The notes below the pieces were generated by a model. It made no database searches. It saw nothing but the letters and a program-made list of their open reading frames with translations, and was not told the DNA's origin. A stretch of 64,000 nt of DNA from Emydura subglobosa (lineage: Eukaryota > Chordata > Testudines > Chelidae): the NCBI GenBank assembly GCA_007922225.1, contig ML679969.1:13513999-13577998 (forward strand), in the 5' to 3' direction. Both the position numbers and the translations under genes were made by a program. Positions 22,678 to 34,964 of the stretch are shown here, in pieces (within the stretch, counting starts at the first letter, position 1; every line of letters begins with the position of its first letter).

Positions 22678-24910
22678 AATATATTGCAAGCAAACACGTG
22701 GTTGCCAAAACCAGTGTGCCTCCGTATTTGGGCAGGGCTGGCTGGAAAAGGGCCTAGCCAAAGAGAATACTGATTCAATACCTCCCCCAAAGTGGGTTTC
22801 ACCATTGGCGTTTCCAGTGAGAACTAAAGTTGCTACGTCCTTGTTGGAACTGAGCAAGGACAATGGTCACAACACTGCTTTCCATCCCCTGGGGGCGATG
22901 GCCTTTGCTGGCACAAAGAAGTACATCTTGCACACCTCTCTGTGCCTTCTTCAGTGAATCTGGCTGCTAGCCTGATATGGAAATCTGATGAATACGGATC
23001 ACATTATATAAAGGGAATATTGAGACAAGGGAGCCATGCATGATTGCCTATGCATGTGTGAGAGTGAGCAAGATGGAGGAATAGGGGGGATTCAATTTGT
23101 GAAAAGAAGGAGCAAAACAAAGGGGAGAGTGACAGTCCCTTATGGAAAAGTTCTGCAGAATTTAATAGGAATGAATCCATCAGTGTTCTACAGAAATGTA
23201 ATAGGATTCAATAGAAATCACCCTAAATGCCTATAAAACTTAACAAAGAATGCAAGCCTTTTTAGAGCTGTTTTGAACCATCTAATACAGCAGGGTTATA
23301 ATTTCCTATTATATTCTACATGGTGGTTCAAAATAACTTATGGAGAAGTTATATACGTCTTGCTGTATTCTTCCCATTGTGTGCTGGCCTCCGACACATA
23401 CCGCCTCAGGGTATCTTTGAGGCAAATCACATAGGCTGTGCAGTGACACTTTCGCAGGCTCAGAAATGTAAAAACTATCATGTAAATTTAGGATAAACAC
23501 TGAAATTATCTGAACCACAGCAAAACCCCCCCTTTGGGTCCAGATTCCTGCATCACTCATTCATAGGGCCGCTGTATCCCTGCCACACTCTTCGTAGCAC
23601 ATATGTTATGTCACTATTTGCCTTTTACTTCTTAACTTTGTTTTTACTTTGCTCAGCTGCTCCTGATTTTACAGAGTAGAGGTACCCCAATTCGGGTCAG
23701 TGGCAGGCGTTAAGTGCTATTGGTCAAAGTATGTTTGCGTTATTAATATGTTATTAATATGCTCTTCTACACATCTGAAATAACACTGATTTTTCTTTCC
23801 CCTCTCCAAATAAGAAAATGAGCCCAAATTCTGTTTTGCCAGTTGCTGCCTCCTATCACTTTCAATGGCCTCTTCCCGGGAGGTAAGAAAACAACCCTGT
23901 GTACTTTTCACCAGCGGTATTCTGTTGTTTTGGCTTTTCTGTCAATGACTGGTTTCAGGCGAATCTATCAGCACGCCTTGCCAAAGACCAGGTTTTGGAT
24001 GTTTGCTTTGGGAACATTTTGTGGTTGGATGGCTGTACTCCATTCCACATGTAAATATGGGCAAAGACTCACATTCAACAGTCCTAAACCTTTGGACCCA
24101 GGTCAAAGAAGCTATCCCCTCTCTTTAATACGTCAAAATTTTGCATCAAGCAAAAGGGCTATTTAGTAGCAAGAATGCCCGAGTCTTGCCAAGCCTATGA
24201 TTTGATTTGATTTTTTTCAGAAATGCCGAGCACAAAGACTGAACCTTTATTTAGGAGGAGATGTAGGAAGGCAAAGCTGACTTGAATCTTGGACTGTCCA
24301 ATTTGGAACGATGGCTTAAGGAATGGTGTCTTTTTTCCCTCAGCTTGCACTTGTACTTGAGGCCAGCTTCCACCCTGTTACATGTGTCTAAATCACTGTT
24401 AATGCCACAGCTTCAATAGAACCACACTGGTGTTACTGAGACTGGAGTTTGGCCCCTGGACTATTTAAGGCCTGGTCTTTCTTCTCTTAGTCAAAGGATT
24501 GAAAAGATGACTTGACTTGCACTGGTCGGCAGGGCCCAGTGCCCAAGAATGGGATCCGCCGTATGCTCAGCTCTGTTGGAAATGAAGTCCCGCCTGACTA
24601 AGGCTGGCTAAATTGTGCCCTGAGCATGAAACTCAGAGAGCCCGCAAGAAGCCTGTACGTTGCTCAAATCCTAAATGGGGCTAAAGTGAATTTCACCTTG
24701 TATTAAGCTGTTTGTATTACCCACCTCTGTACACTGTAGGCGTCACCACCTGGAACAGATAGTTGGTCCATCCATTTTGCCTTGTTTTCCAAAACACGTC
24801 TGGTAAGCGTTACCATGCACCGTCAGACAGGAAGGTGTGCTGCGGAAATTGATTTTCTCTGCAGAATTGACTTTGCTATGCCACAGGACGAGGCCTTATA
24901 AAAAGGGACT
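22678..24910. other. Unassigned sequence
   Basis: No supported gene. The 107-codon plus frame at 23843-24166 has no recognised domain. A TATAAAAAGGG string at 24898-24908 has no CpG-rich or coding context. Confidence 0.35.
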
Positions 24911-24962
24911 TACCCCTGCAAACACTTACTCACACAAATCCTCCTCACTCATATGAGTAGCC
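24911..24962. repeat. MITE-like fragment
   Basis: CCCCTGCAAACACTTACTCA followed by CACTCATATGAGTAG matches the half-site of the palindromic repeats with 'tgcaaa ... ttactcac ... gagtagtccc' wording, compare 62074-62186. Confidence 0.4.
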
Positions 24963-27900
24963 TCGTTGCCTGCAGAGTTACCGCTTAGGGGGATGTGGGT
25001 TTGCAGGCAAATTGAAACTGGTTCAACAATCCTATTCAGACCCAGGTATCTGCTGAAAAGGGATCTGCTGCCATTTCTCTCTGCAGAGCAGTTTGCAAGC
25101 CCGCATGGTGAGAAGTCTCTTGTTCCATGTAGACAGCGTGAAAGGCATTAGGACATAAAGAGGTCTCATTATGACCGACAGCCCTAGGACCCGCGGCACA
25201 GAGGCCATTTTACAACAGTCAGGAAAAAGACCTTCATTTGGAACCAAACTCAGCCCGGCTCTTAGTGGGAGCGAAGCAAGAGGGTTTGTTCTTGCTCCCG
25301 GCGTGGCTGCATTTGTACCCCCGTGTGTGATGGAAGCTCTGGCCTCATGTGTGGGAGCTGCTTTATCTTACACCCGCCTGGTCTTTAGTGTTTCTGTTGC
25401 AGACCCCACTGGGTCACCCTCCTTCTGCATACCCATTGCCAAATCAATGCGCCACACTGCTTAGCCACTTACACGCATTCATGATCATCTGACACCCATT
25501 GTGTGTCTCATGACACAGTTTACATCATTGCTGAATTTGGCCCAGAAAACTTCCATAACAGCTGCACCTTCTTACTCCAGGGGCTGCATTTAACTCTCTA
25601 CCACTGAGGTACCTTCCAGCAAAAAGCTCAGAAATGGCAGGTTTAACCACTAGACCTGCTGTTCAGCATTGCAGAGTGCTGAGCTGAGTAAGGTGGGGGC
25701 AGCATTGCTTGCTGGACAAAGTTTCTAAACCACAAAGAAAAGCTGAAGCCTTCTAAAATTGAAGAGTTTGAATTAAATGGTCAAGTGGCCCTTCACTGTC
25801 TGTTAGGAGCGACCAGACTCTGAGTGTGACTGAAAACAGCCCGGGGAGTTCTCATTTTATACCTTGGGTCACCTTTCTCTGGAGTTGCAGGTTCTCATTC
25901 ACAGTGAACTGACAGAATTTCTGCTCCTTGAGCAAGGAAGACACTAGCACAAGCAAATGCTGTCCTGAAGCACACTGATATTTATAGTTCAAATCCCTCC
26001 ATATATCAGTATGCAAGCTCCAGGCAGCCCCCGGGCACTCAGAGACATGGAGATGTGGTGCCTGATGTTGCACAGCGAGCCTTTTCTGCTGTACACGGTG
26101 CCTGTTGTCTTTTCTCCCTGGACAGGCCTGACTAGGTCTCTGCATAGATATTCCTGACAGTGCAATGGATGCTAGCCGTGTGGCTTTCTCTAAGTGACTA
26201 AAGGGACCTTTGGAGCAAATGTGCTTTAGTGTGTGTGCATGTGTCTCATTTCCTTTCGGAGAGACAGGAAGCACATGTGTCTACCTAGGCCTTATCTAAG
26301 CAGCTAGCTTGAAGCTAAACTTTCCCTTCCATTATCATTAGTCCTTCAAGGGAAACTTCTTCCAGGATTTTCTGACTCGCATCCTGGAAACTTCTTTTTT
26401 CAGTGCGTTGGCTCTTGATGGAGATTTTTTTTCTTCCTTCATACTTGGACGTGCTGGATGCATAAGACAAATATGTTTAAATAACCCAATCTGCTCCTTC
26501 TGTCAGGCAATGTCTGGATTCTCTGTGAAGGACTCTGTGGTGCATGTCTGACATCTTGGATCACTGGGCTGACACTGTGTCAACGGGAGAGGTAGAATTT
26601 GGCGCATTCTTTGCTGCCCAATGGAGTGGAGGGAAGGAGGGAGGGGGAAGGCACACACCCTGCACCAGGGATTAAGAAGAGGGAGGTATAGGAGCCATGT
26701 ATGCATGCTCTGTGCCTGCTGTTGGTTCTCCCATGCCAGGGGTATCCATTGGTGGCCCTTCTGGGGAGGAGAGAGGGATAGGGGATTGGCCCCAGAATGT
26801 CTTTCCAGTGCACTGTCCCATTAACATCATGCAGGTCCACAAAGCAAAATGAAAGAGTAACAAAATCTATTTAATAAACCCCTAGGGTAAATGAAACCAG
26901 TGCCTGGCTATGAATCAGCACCTCTAGCTTTATTCATAGCAGCCCCCCTCACCAGAGGTGGTTCTGTCAGCCATCTCTTTCCTTAGGTGTTTGTCATTTG
27001 ACTGTGAAAAATTGGCTCTGTGCTCAGCTCAGAAGGGTTTGGGGTTTTTAAACTGGGGTAAAGACCACAGCAGCATCTCCTGTTGCAGAATATGAGAGAA
27101 GGGGAAAACCAGATGATAGATGTGAGCGCATGGGCCATGAAGAGGGAGAAAAGGGGAATGGGTTAGCAGATTACCTCCTGAAGAAGAATGAAGAGGAGAA
27201 GGGTGGGAATGGACTTGGAGGATGCAATATGCCAATCGTCTACTCCCTGAAGACTTCCGAAGGGGAAAGTAGTAGATGGCCACCGTTCCCTTCCCAAGAT
27301 ATCTAGAGTCAAGAGGGAAATCTGTTAAGAAAAGAGCTTGTATGGAGAGATGTTATGTCTCTGGCTGGCTCCATTGCTCTTAGAGGGTTGGGTTTGTATT
27401 TGCCGCAGAAGGTTTATAAAGCCCGATTCTCTGAACAAACCACTGAGAGTCACGGTTTCAATGATGTTTTCAGTCCCACCCTGGAAAAGTGTCTGACTTT
27501 GGAATTGATAGTTATCTATGCAGTGTCTTCTTTCCTGTTCTTTCTCACTCACATATGTGCACAAAGTGATCATCCTGAGAGCACCATCTCCAAGATCATA
27601 GAACAAGCTGTAAGATATTGCTGTGTTCTTAAAGAATGCAACGTATCACAAACTATTGAGTTATTCCTATTATTCAAATTATGGAAAAACATAAACTAGT
27701 TTCTTTGTGCATGGAGTAGTGTGCTCTAGTGGTGGTGTGCAAACAGAATGAATGTTGTTCTATAGATTTGAGTTATTAAACAATTGCCATTTTATTCTGG
27801 GTTGTTTCATGGACATGTGATGTCACTTTCTGTAAATTTCTTTTTCTTGAAATGATCGACTTGGCTCTGAAACATGCAAATATTCATATTTTTAACACAA

Positions 27901-28319
27901 TCTTTTAAATCAGGATTCCAGATTTTGGAAATGCCAAAGCTTTCTCTTAAAACAGGACCATTAATTTTTTTCACAGAAAACTGCAGAATTATACACATTT
28001 TTCCAAAAAACTGATTGCTTGTACAAATTCTAAATGAAAAACAAAACCTCTCGTTTGAGATTGTCTAATTTGGCTGTGAATATTTAGCAGAGCTTATGGC
28101 ATTTCTTTCTATCCTGACTGCCTGTTTAATTTGTCACTGTCTTCATTTTTCATTAGCTTTAAGTGGCGTGAAATGGAGATGCGCAACTCAGTTGAGCAAT
28201 GTACATTGCTGGGGTCCAGAACTGGAAGCTTCTAGGACCATTGCTTAGTTAAGAATTATGTAAGGGGGTTTTAAGCCAATTTTTTCAAAATTAGGAGTCT
28301 ACAGTTATGCTGCTGAAGG
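24963..28319. other. Unassigned, repeat-poor sequence
   Basis: About 3.3 kb with no recognised transposon and no supported gene. Frames at 25171-25464 (97 codons, plus), 25852-26274 (140 codons, minus) and 27355-27699 (114 codons, plus) have no recognised domain and no clear exon boundaries. The low repeat content could mean an old unique or constrained segment. Confidence 0.35.
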
Positions 28320-28425
28320 GTGGAATTTTCAGAAGTGCTTAAGTAACTTAGGAGAACAAGTGAGCACATTGAAAGTCAACGGACTTGAGCTCCTAAGTCA
28401 CTTACACGTCTTTGAAAAATTTCAC
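28320..28425. repeat. Palindromic MITE-like repeat (106 bp)
   Basis: The left arm (GTGGAATTTTCAGAAGTGCT, AACTTAGGAG) pairs with the right arm (CTCCTAAGTCACTTACACGT, TTTGAAAAATTTCAC) around a GAAAGTCAA core. This is a very common turtle/crocodile/bird palindromic repeat, from memory of the family. Confidence 0.65.
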
Positions 28426-28430
28426 TTTCA

Positions 28431-28714
28431 GGCCTGGTCTGTGCTTAACATTTAGGTTGACATAGCTATGGTGCTTGGGGGTGTGAAAAAAACCACATCC
28501 CTGATGAGCATTGCAGCTGTGCTGACCTAACTCCTGGTATAGATGCAGCGAGGTCGCCTGAAGGATGCTTCCATCGCTCGGGGAGGTGGTCTTCCTACAA
28601 TAATAGAGAACCTCATCCATTGCTATGGGCTGTGCCTATACCAAGGAGTTACGCTGGCACAGCTATGGCACTGTCGCTCTGCCGCTATAGTCTCCCTAGT
28701 GTAGATGTGGCTTT
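28431..28714. mobile_element. Non-autonomous DNA transposon relic (GGTCTACACT-type ends)
   Basis: The left end GGCCTGGTCTGTGCTTA and right end TAGTGTAGATGTGGCTTT are imperfect inverted repeats. The interior has GTTGACATAGCTATGGTGCT, 'GGGGTGTGAAAAAAACCACA', and CTTCCATCGCTCGGGGAGGT. I recognise the layout as a widespread reptile/bird DNA-element family, but cannot assign its superfamily with confidence. Confidence 0.6.
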
Positions 28715-28732
28715 GATTCATATTTAGGCACC

Positions 28733-28858
28733 CCCAAAAGTTACCTGGTTTTAAAAGCATTTCACTCACTGAGCAGCTCCTAATGACTTTGATGGGAGCT
28801 GCTGGGTGCTCAGCACTTATGGAAATCAGATAATTTATTTAGGAGCCCAACTTTAGAC
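28733..28858. repeat. Palindromic MITE-like repeat
   Basis: TGAGCAGCTCCTAATGACTT and TTGATGGGAGCTGCTGGGTG, then TGCTCAGCACTTATGGAAAT, match the 'gagctgctgggtgctcagcac' palindromic family. A related piece is at 6103-6145. Confidence 0.55.
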
Positions 28859-30290
28859 GTGTATGTTTTGGCCTTGAAACAGAGGGATGATTGCTACATA
28901 TGCTTTTATTTTGACAGTATTATTACAGCCTTTGCCAGTAGGTGGGGTTCCAACCCTATCAAAGAAACCATGGAAACGTCGTCTTGCTTATATGTGCTTG
29001 CTGTTCCTGCACATCCATACACAGGCTGGCCACATCTGGAAATGTTTGATTTGATATAGTGTCGTTTTACATTGCAGAAATGAGCGTAAGCGGTTTTTTA
29101 ACCCACCAAGTGAGAAATGTGATCTGGGTTTTACTACCGACCCTTTAAATAAAAAACAGATCGCTTATTAAACCATTATCTATCAAGGATATGGAGAGAG
29201 TTAGAAAAATCTCAGGATCAGAATCAAATTGAAATTGACACGTTTCTGTCTACTGTCTGATACTAACAGTGTGTTTCATTCTTGGGGGAGGGCCAGAGGT
29301 TGGGCTCGGGTAGCTGCATAAATGCAGTCTTGAAATCACCTCACAAGGGGGAAAACAAACTCAGAATTTAACCAGAGCTATAGGATAAAGAAACACCGCT
29401 CACATCCTATCCTTGTATCTGTGTTTGCTTTGACCATTTCCATTTAAGTACGAGGCATCACCCATAGGAAGTCCCTGAAATGTATTATCATGTGCTGCTT
29501 GTTATCCAGATTTATCCAGATCCTCTCTTGTGAGCTCTATGAGTGGTAATAGATCAGAGGATACCAACTCCATTTCTGTGCTTCGTTTCTTGGAAGAGCT
29601 AACGTATGGACGGTTGCATCTATTATGCATGCATAAGAAAGCCTATGGAGCAAATTCCTTGCTGGTATAAATAGGCATGACTCCACTGAATCCCCCCTCT
29701 CTTATGCTAGTGGGGACTTTGGACCTATGTGCCTGTACTTGAAGAGGCATCCAGCTGATTTGGGGCATTACAGAAACCAGTTTAAGGGATGCTTATTAGC
29801 TGCTACAATTAATTCCCGGATCCCTTCACCCTCTGTGCCCAGTTCCTGATGTGGGCAGATGCCCATTGACTTTAATGCAATTGCTCATGTGAGAAAGGCC
29901 AGAAGAATTTGGCTTGGTGTGAATTATGGCAGTAGGCATCTGAAATGAAACCAAGATCAGATTTGAAATGGATTTTTGCCATCATGTTGCATTTAAAAGC
30001 TCATGTTACTTTGGTGGTATTATATAGCATCACACTTGACCAAATTGATGTGTCATAAGCTGCCTAATGTAACTATATACTGCATGAATGCGACAGAATG
30101 CCTCAGAAAAGTGATATTTCATGCTTTTGCGCTAACATTTGGGCAACGATTAAATCCACTAGAAGTGGGTATGTCCAATTGTTCGTTTGGATTGGCAAAT
30201 AATTCATTACCCATATTATCTTTGTTTGAAATGTCACTGCTTGGGGTAAATCATTAAGGCCCTACTTTAAATCTCAACACAGATCTTCAG
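28859..30290. other. Unassigned sequence with MITE-like scraps
   Basis: MITE-like fragments lie at 29650-29720 (CTGGTATAAATAGGCATGAC) and about 29860-29930. No gene supported. Confidence 0.35.
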
Positions 30291-30355
30291 GCCAAATTCT
30301 CTCCCTCTCTTACACGCACACTGAAGTGAATGGAAGCTGCCCACAGGCAGAGTCA
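30291..30355. repeat. MITE-like fragment
   Basis: AGGCCAAATTCTCTCCCTCT, then CACTGAAGTGAATGGAAGCT, fits the 'ggccaaattctgctctc ... attgaagtcaatgg' family. Confidence 0.45.
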
Positions 30356-30529
30356 AAACGTAGCTTCTGGTGTGGGCTGGAATAATTGTTTCTCTTCGTA
30401 AGTGGGCATTAGCAATGAGTGGACCGGAACCGTCTCAGAGAGGTGGTTCCAAACATTGGTAGCTTTACTGAACCACTTTTGGTTTTCAGATCTCACCCGG
30501 GCAGGCAATTAGGTGGGAATGCAGCAAAA

Positions 30530-30745
30530 GGCACTGTGGCTTTGAGTAGTAAGCTGGAAGTCAGGATCCCCTGAGTTCTAATCCTAGCTTTGCCATGATT
30601 CAGTGCGAGGTTTTGGGAAAAATCATGTCCCCTCCCCGGGCCTCAGTTTCCCCAGCTGCACAGTTGCAGATAGTTAATGCTATCTCACAAAGATGTTGTC
30701 AGAATTAACAAACCAGCTCTTAAAAAGAGTTGAGAAGGCACAGGG
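30530..30745 (+). repeat. tRNA-derived SINE (MIR/CORE-like)
   Basis: AAGTCAGGATCCCCTGAGTT, CTAATCCTAGCTTTGCCATG, then CCGGGCCTCAGTTTCCCCAG and the CTATCTCACAAAGATGTTGT tail block. The head is eroded. Confidence 0.65.
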
Positions 30746-30852
30746 TCTGAATCTGCTCTCATGTACATTGATCTAACACCAGTGGAGTACTCCTGGTTCA
30801 CACCAGCAGAATCAGGCCTGTGACATACTGTGTCAATGCAAAGTGTTGTGAT

Positions 30853-31645
30853 CAGGGCTTGAAAAACCCACTCTCCTGCTTGCCCAGGACAGGTAGAAAT
30901 TTCATCCAGGTGAGTGGGCCGGGTGGGGCCAGGGAACTGTTTGTCCCTTTCCCAATAGTTGGAGAGCAGAGATTGAGGAGCCATTGCTCTTCTGCAGAGG
31001 GGCAGCGAGGAGCAGGAAACAAAGTGGCATGGGCACCACTTCTCCTTTAAAAACGGATGGGAAGGAAGGAAAGAGCAAAGTAGCTGGAGATGCCTCTGGC
31101 TTTTTCCTGTGGAGCAGTAGAGTGTTCCATAGGTGCGAGGATGATGAGATTCTCCAGCACATTCCAGAGCTCTGCAAAGAGGTAACAGGCCCTATTGATG
31201 TATGGTGGAGGAGGGGAGAAGGTGGCCACACAATTAATGGGGGAGGGAGAACCTGGAGTTGCTTAGTGGGCTTGGAGAAGAATCTAGAATTCATTAAGGG
31301 GCGTGAGAAGAAGAGCATAATTCAATCATGGAGAGGGGCTGGGGCAGAGCAGAGTCCAAATGGACTGGTGGGGGCAGAGAGCCCTGTGTTTGTGTATTGG
31401 GGGGAAGCCTGGCACGTCTCAACGGGGGGAGGGTTGTTTAATTGGCAGGGGGACCAAGATGTGCCTTGCTGGGAGTTCGGAAATGATTAACTGCTGAGGG
31501 GGCAGATTTGATTTGTTGGGGGAGTGGAGACGTGGCTCAGTGCATTCCATAGGCGTGGTGTGGTGGGGTGTGGGGCAATGCAGGGATCTTTCACCCAGGC
31601 TTTTGTAGCCTTACACCCCTAGTGAAGGAAGTTTTCCAAGCCCTG
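30853..31645. mobile_element. hAT-like non-autonomous DNA transposon relic (793 bp)
   Basis: The left end CAGGGCTTGAAAAACCCACT pairs with the right end AGTGAAGGAAGTTTTCCAAG followed by CCCTG. That gives long imperfect terminal inverted repeats starting with CAG, as expected of hAT. Flanking 8-mers GTTGTGAT and ATTATCAT agree at 5 of 8 sites, a plausible decayed target duplication. The interior is purine-rich and holds a 168-codon plus frame at 30984-31490 and a 138-codon minus frame. Neither resembles a transposase or other known protein. Confidence 0.6.
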
Positions 31646-32320
31646 ATTATCATCTCTTTGGTGGCTTCCGGTGGGTTGGAAACACCGTAAGAACTGAGTT
31701 TCTGCAGCGCTCCGGAAAGCAGGGACAAAACCCATAAACAGCCTCATAGGTGAGGAGAAAGAGTTTGCCCAGCTCCCTCTGCATCTTGCTATCACCAGGC
31801 CAGTGCCTTAGCCACAGGGTCCGTCCTATTTCTAGTCCTGAACAAAAGTCCAAACCAGTTCCCGTCCCAGTCAATGGGATTCTTTCTACTGTGGGCCCAG
31901 ACCCAAGTGATTGCCAGCTTTCATGCCGTAGGGTGCTGGTGCCACTCAACGAGAGAGGGCATCCTGCTTGCAGCTGAAATGGAATGCAACCGATAAGCCA
32001 CTTGCAGAGGTTGCCCAGCAAAGAGAGAGACTCATTTTAAGCTTTTGCCTCCCTGCATGCCAAACACATCAGTAGGACTTCAGTACAAAAACCAACCGGA
32101 AGCTATCTGCTAGGCTGGCAAGAGGAAAATCTGTTCCCCAGCACCAGCTCACTGTGTGACATGCAACATTTCAAAGCACAAATTGACCTTTCTTGGAAGT
32201 GATAACTGAAATAACATTTCACCATTTAAAATTAGAGACACCTCAACAACTACAACAAGTGTTGTGAGTTTCCCTCTTATCAAGTCGGAGGGGGATTTCT
32301 GATCTCTTCTGTGTTGAATT
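31646..32320. other. Unassigned sequence
   Basis: No recognised gene. The 123-codon minus frame at 31650-32021 lacks domains. Confidence 0.35.
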
Positions 32321-32466
32321 CTTGATTGGCTGTCACCATTCTTGATATGCCCTGTTGCCTGCAGTGGATTGGCCAGGGGCAGATTTATATCCTCCTGTCA
32401 CAGCCAATAGAAATAAGGTGTTTCTTGAGTCACTGTTTAGTTACAGTGACAGAACCCTGATTGGGT
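32321..32466. promoter_or_regulatory. Cluster of four CCAAT boxes
   Basis: ATTGG at 32325-32329, 32368-32372 and 32460-32464, and CCAAT at 32404-32408, give four sites of the NF-Y core in 140 bp. Two are extended (GATTGGCTG, CAGCCAATAG). No CpG island or TATA accompanies them, so promoter function is only a possibility; an LTR remnant is an alternative. Confidence 0.3.
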
Positions 32467-34020
32467 GAAGCCTTGTGATTTATGGGTTTTTGCTGAGGAG
32501 TAACTGAGTTTTATCAGAACATAATGATGTGGTACTAATGCTCATTGCGAGTCAACATGGCTGACCAGTTTTAAAAGGTCAGCTTTTGACCTTGTCTGCA
32601 TTTAAGTAGATCTTATTGTACTGTAGGTAGGCTGGGGTTACGTATTCACAGAAAACAAAAGCCCACATTGTATCTTTCTCTCCTCCCCCCTGCCTCCTCC
32701 ATTTTGTTTTAAAGGTCTGCAGGAAATATTTTTTCTTTTCAGGTTGATGTATGTGCAGCTGTTCCTAGTGCATTAATGTGATTGCATTTTGGATATGATG
32801 GCCCCTTAGACATTCCAGATGGAATGCTGGTTTCTATTTTTCAGTTCAAGGGGAACTTAGACTGGGTGTGGTAGGAGAAATGTCTTGAAGAAAAAGATGG
32901 CAGCCTGAAATGCACTGAAAGACTTCTCCAGGCCCTTGATCTCTTACTTGTGCAATTTTAGGGGTCTCGCTACTCATGGAAAATACCCTTAAATACAATT
33001 GTGAGATGTATACATGCAGAGAGAGGTGGAATTAGACACTCGAATTGCTGCTTTTAATAATGGCCTAATCCAAAGCTCACTGAAGTAAATGGTAGCTGTG
33101 CAAAGTGAACTTCTCTGTGCTATCAAAATATGCCTTCTCCCCTTCAGTTCTGTCACCAGGCAGCACTATGATCTTGTTGCCAGGAAGGTTATGGTGTTGC
33201 ATTCATTGCAAATAAAACAAAAGCTGGGCCAGTTAATAGCACTTCCTTTCCTAAACCAGAGATCACACTGTCAGAGCAGTCATCCTCTTCGATCCTCATT
33301 TAAAATGTTATTACATTTTCTATTACAAGCATGTGGTTGAGTAAATAATTGAGATCCCAGAAGATCCTTTGTGAAGGGTTAACATACAACTTGATTGTGC
33401 TGAGCATTGAATTTCAATGGGATATTGGTGTCTTTCTCCCTTAGGCTCCTTTGCAAATCTCACTCTAAATCTTTCACTAGATACCACTGGGGTTATTGAC
33501 CCAGATGTTTACAGCTGTATTGGTAATGTTACCAAGTTCATGGGCAATACACTGTTTCTACAGCTGGTTTGTAAGCCATTGTGCTGTCAAGTAGTTTCAA
33601 AAGATCATATATGCATATAAATCTCAACGTAGCAAATATACACCAGTACTAATTTGCAGGATATTGACACCGTACAAATAGTGTAACATACTAATTTTAT
33701 GAGTCATTTTTGTATCACAAAAAGAAAAGGAAAAAAAAGACACCTTTCCTGTGAGGATAAGTTTGGAAGAAATAACATTGTAATTCATGTACTGTACATA
33801 CATAACATTTTACAGCTATTATTTAATGCCTTTTACACTTCAACTCCAATTTGCCCATGGATCTTGTTTGCTCTTTATGTTTCTGCTTGGATTTTACAGT
33901 CAGGGTCTGACATCTCTCTTGTACCCTTTGCCATGTCCAGGTAACGAGCTGTTTCACATCTGGTGTCAATTAGGAGAAAGTCCATGACTGCTGTTGATTC
34001 TTTGAAAGGTGTGATTCTGA
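32467..34020. other. Unassigned sequence
   Basis: No supported gene. Two overlapping plus frames at 33699-33987 have no domain. AT-rich and repeat-poor around 33640-33900. Confidence 0.35.
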
Positions 34021-34085
34021 GGACCAGATTCTGATCTGGCTATTGTAAAACCAAAGCAGCTCCATTAGCATCAGTGGAGTTATTC
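34021..34085. repeat. MITE-like half element
   Basis: GGACCAGATTCTGATCTGGC followed by AGCTCCATTAGCATCAGTGG and AGTTATT fits half of the 'ggccagattctgatctc' palindromic family. Confidence 0.45.
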
Positions 34086-34429
34086 TTGTTATTTCTTATT
34101 TGTATCTTTCTTGATTTAGATTGCTGATTTATAACCAACAAAACCTGGCCGTAAATGTCTCTCTCTTCTAGTTATCTTTCCTATGGGGGACTGATTATAT
34201 TACACGCTGCCTGGTTGTGTATTATTTGTAGTTCCATTGTGAGCACCGTGGATGAAATTCTTTCTCGGTGCAACTTCTAATCTGGCCATTTTGATACTCG
34301 TGAGTGAATGTCTGTTAGTAACTTACGGAGTGGACATTTACCATTTCTGTCCATTTGAGTTGATTTTTAATGCACTGCCTATTTCTTTTAATCATCACAT
34401 TTGTCAAAAGTGAAATTAAAGAGATGAAA

Positions 34430-34630
34430 AAGGAGTGCTGTGTATAGTGGTTAGAGCACGGCATCTTGGAGTCAGCATATTATATTCCTACCTCTACCCT
34501 TGGGATGACCTGAGGCAAATAATAAAAGCTCTCTGTTCTTCCTTTTACCCAGTGGTAAAATGGGTATAATAATACGCCCATGGTTCAGAAAACATTATGA
34601 GAATTCATGTTTTTAAAGCAACTTGAGAGC
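34430..34630 (+). repeat. tRNA-derived SINE (MIR/CORE-like)
   Basis: The head GTATAGTGGTTAGAGCACGG is A-box-like. Then CATATTATATTCCTACCTCT, CAGTGGTAAAATGGGTATAA and the TTTTTAAAGCAACTTGAGAG tail. Retroposed copy, no functional tRNA. Confidence 0.65.
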
Positions 34631-34691
34631 CACCAATGAAGGGTTTATTTTTTAATAATATTCTTATGCTTATATTGCAAATGTTAACAGA

Positions 34692-34722
34692 TTGTTTGTT
34701 TGTTTGTTTGTTTGTTTGTTTT
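34692..34722. repeat. (GTTT)n microsatellite
   Basis: About seven GTTT units. Confidence 0.9.
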
Positions 34723-34964
34723 GAAGAATTTCCTGTTGAAACATTAACAGGTTTGTCACTGTGTTAGTCTAGGAACTACATAACCACTACAAAGATGAGA
34801 GGTTAGCGATTCACCATGGATTTGATGGGGCCATTCTGGATATTGAATACAGATGATCCTGAAGTCTTTTAAATTTTCTTGCCTGATATTTAACTTCAGC
34901 TGGTCATTGGCCAGTAAAAGGTGATAGACACAGCAGCATGAGCCTTGATTATTTAGGACTAAAC

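Noticed and set aside
24898..24908. TATAAAAAGGG as a promoter
   Set aside because: No CpG enrichment or exon follows; the downstream bases are a MITE-like fragment.
30984..31490. 168-codon plus-strand open frame
   Set aside because: Lies wholly inside the 793-bp inverted-repeat element; Gly/Trp-rich composition follows the purine-rich DNA; no domain or splice signals.
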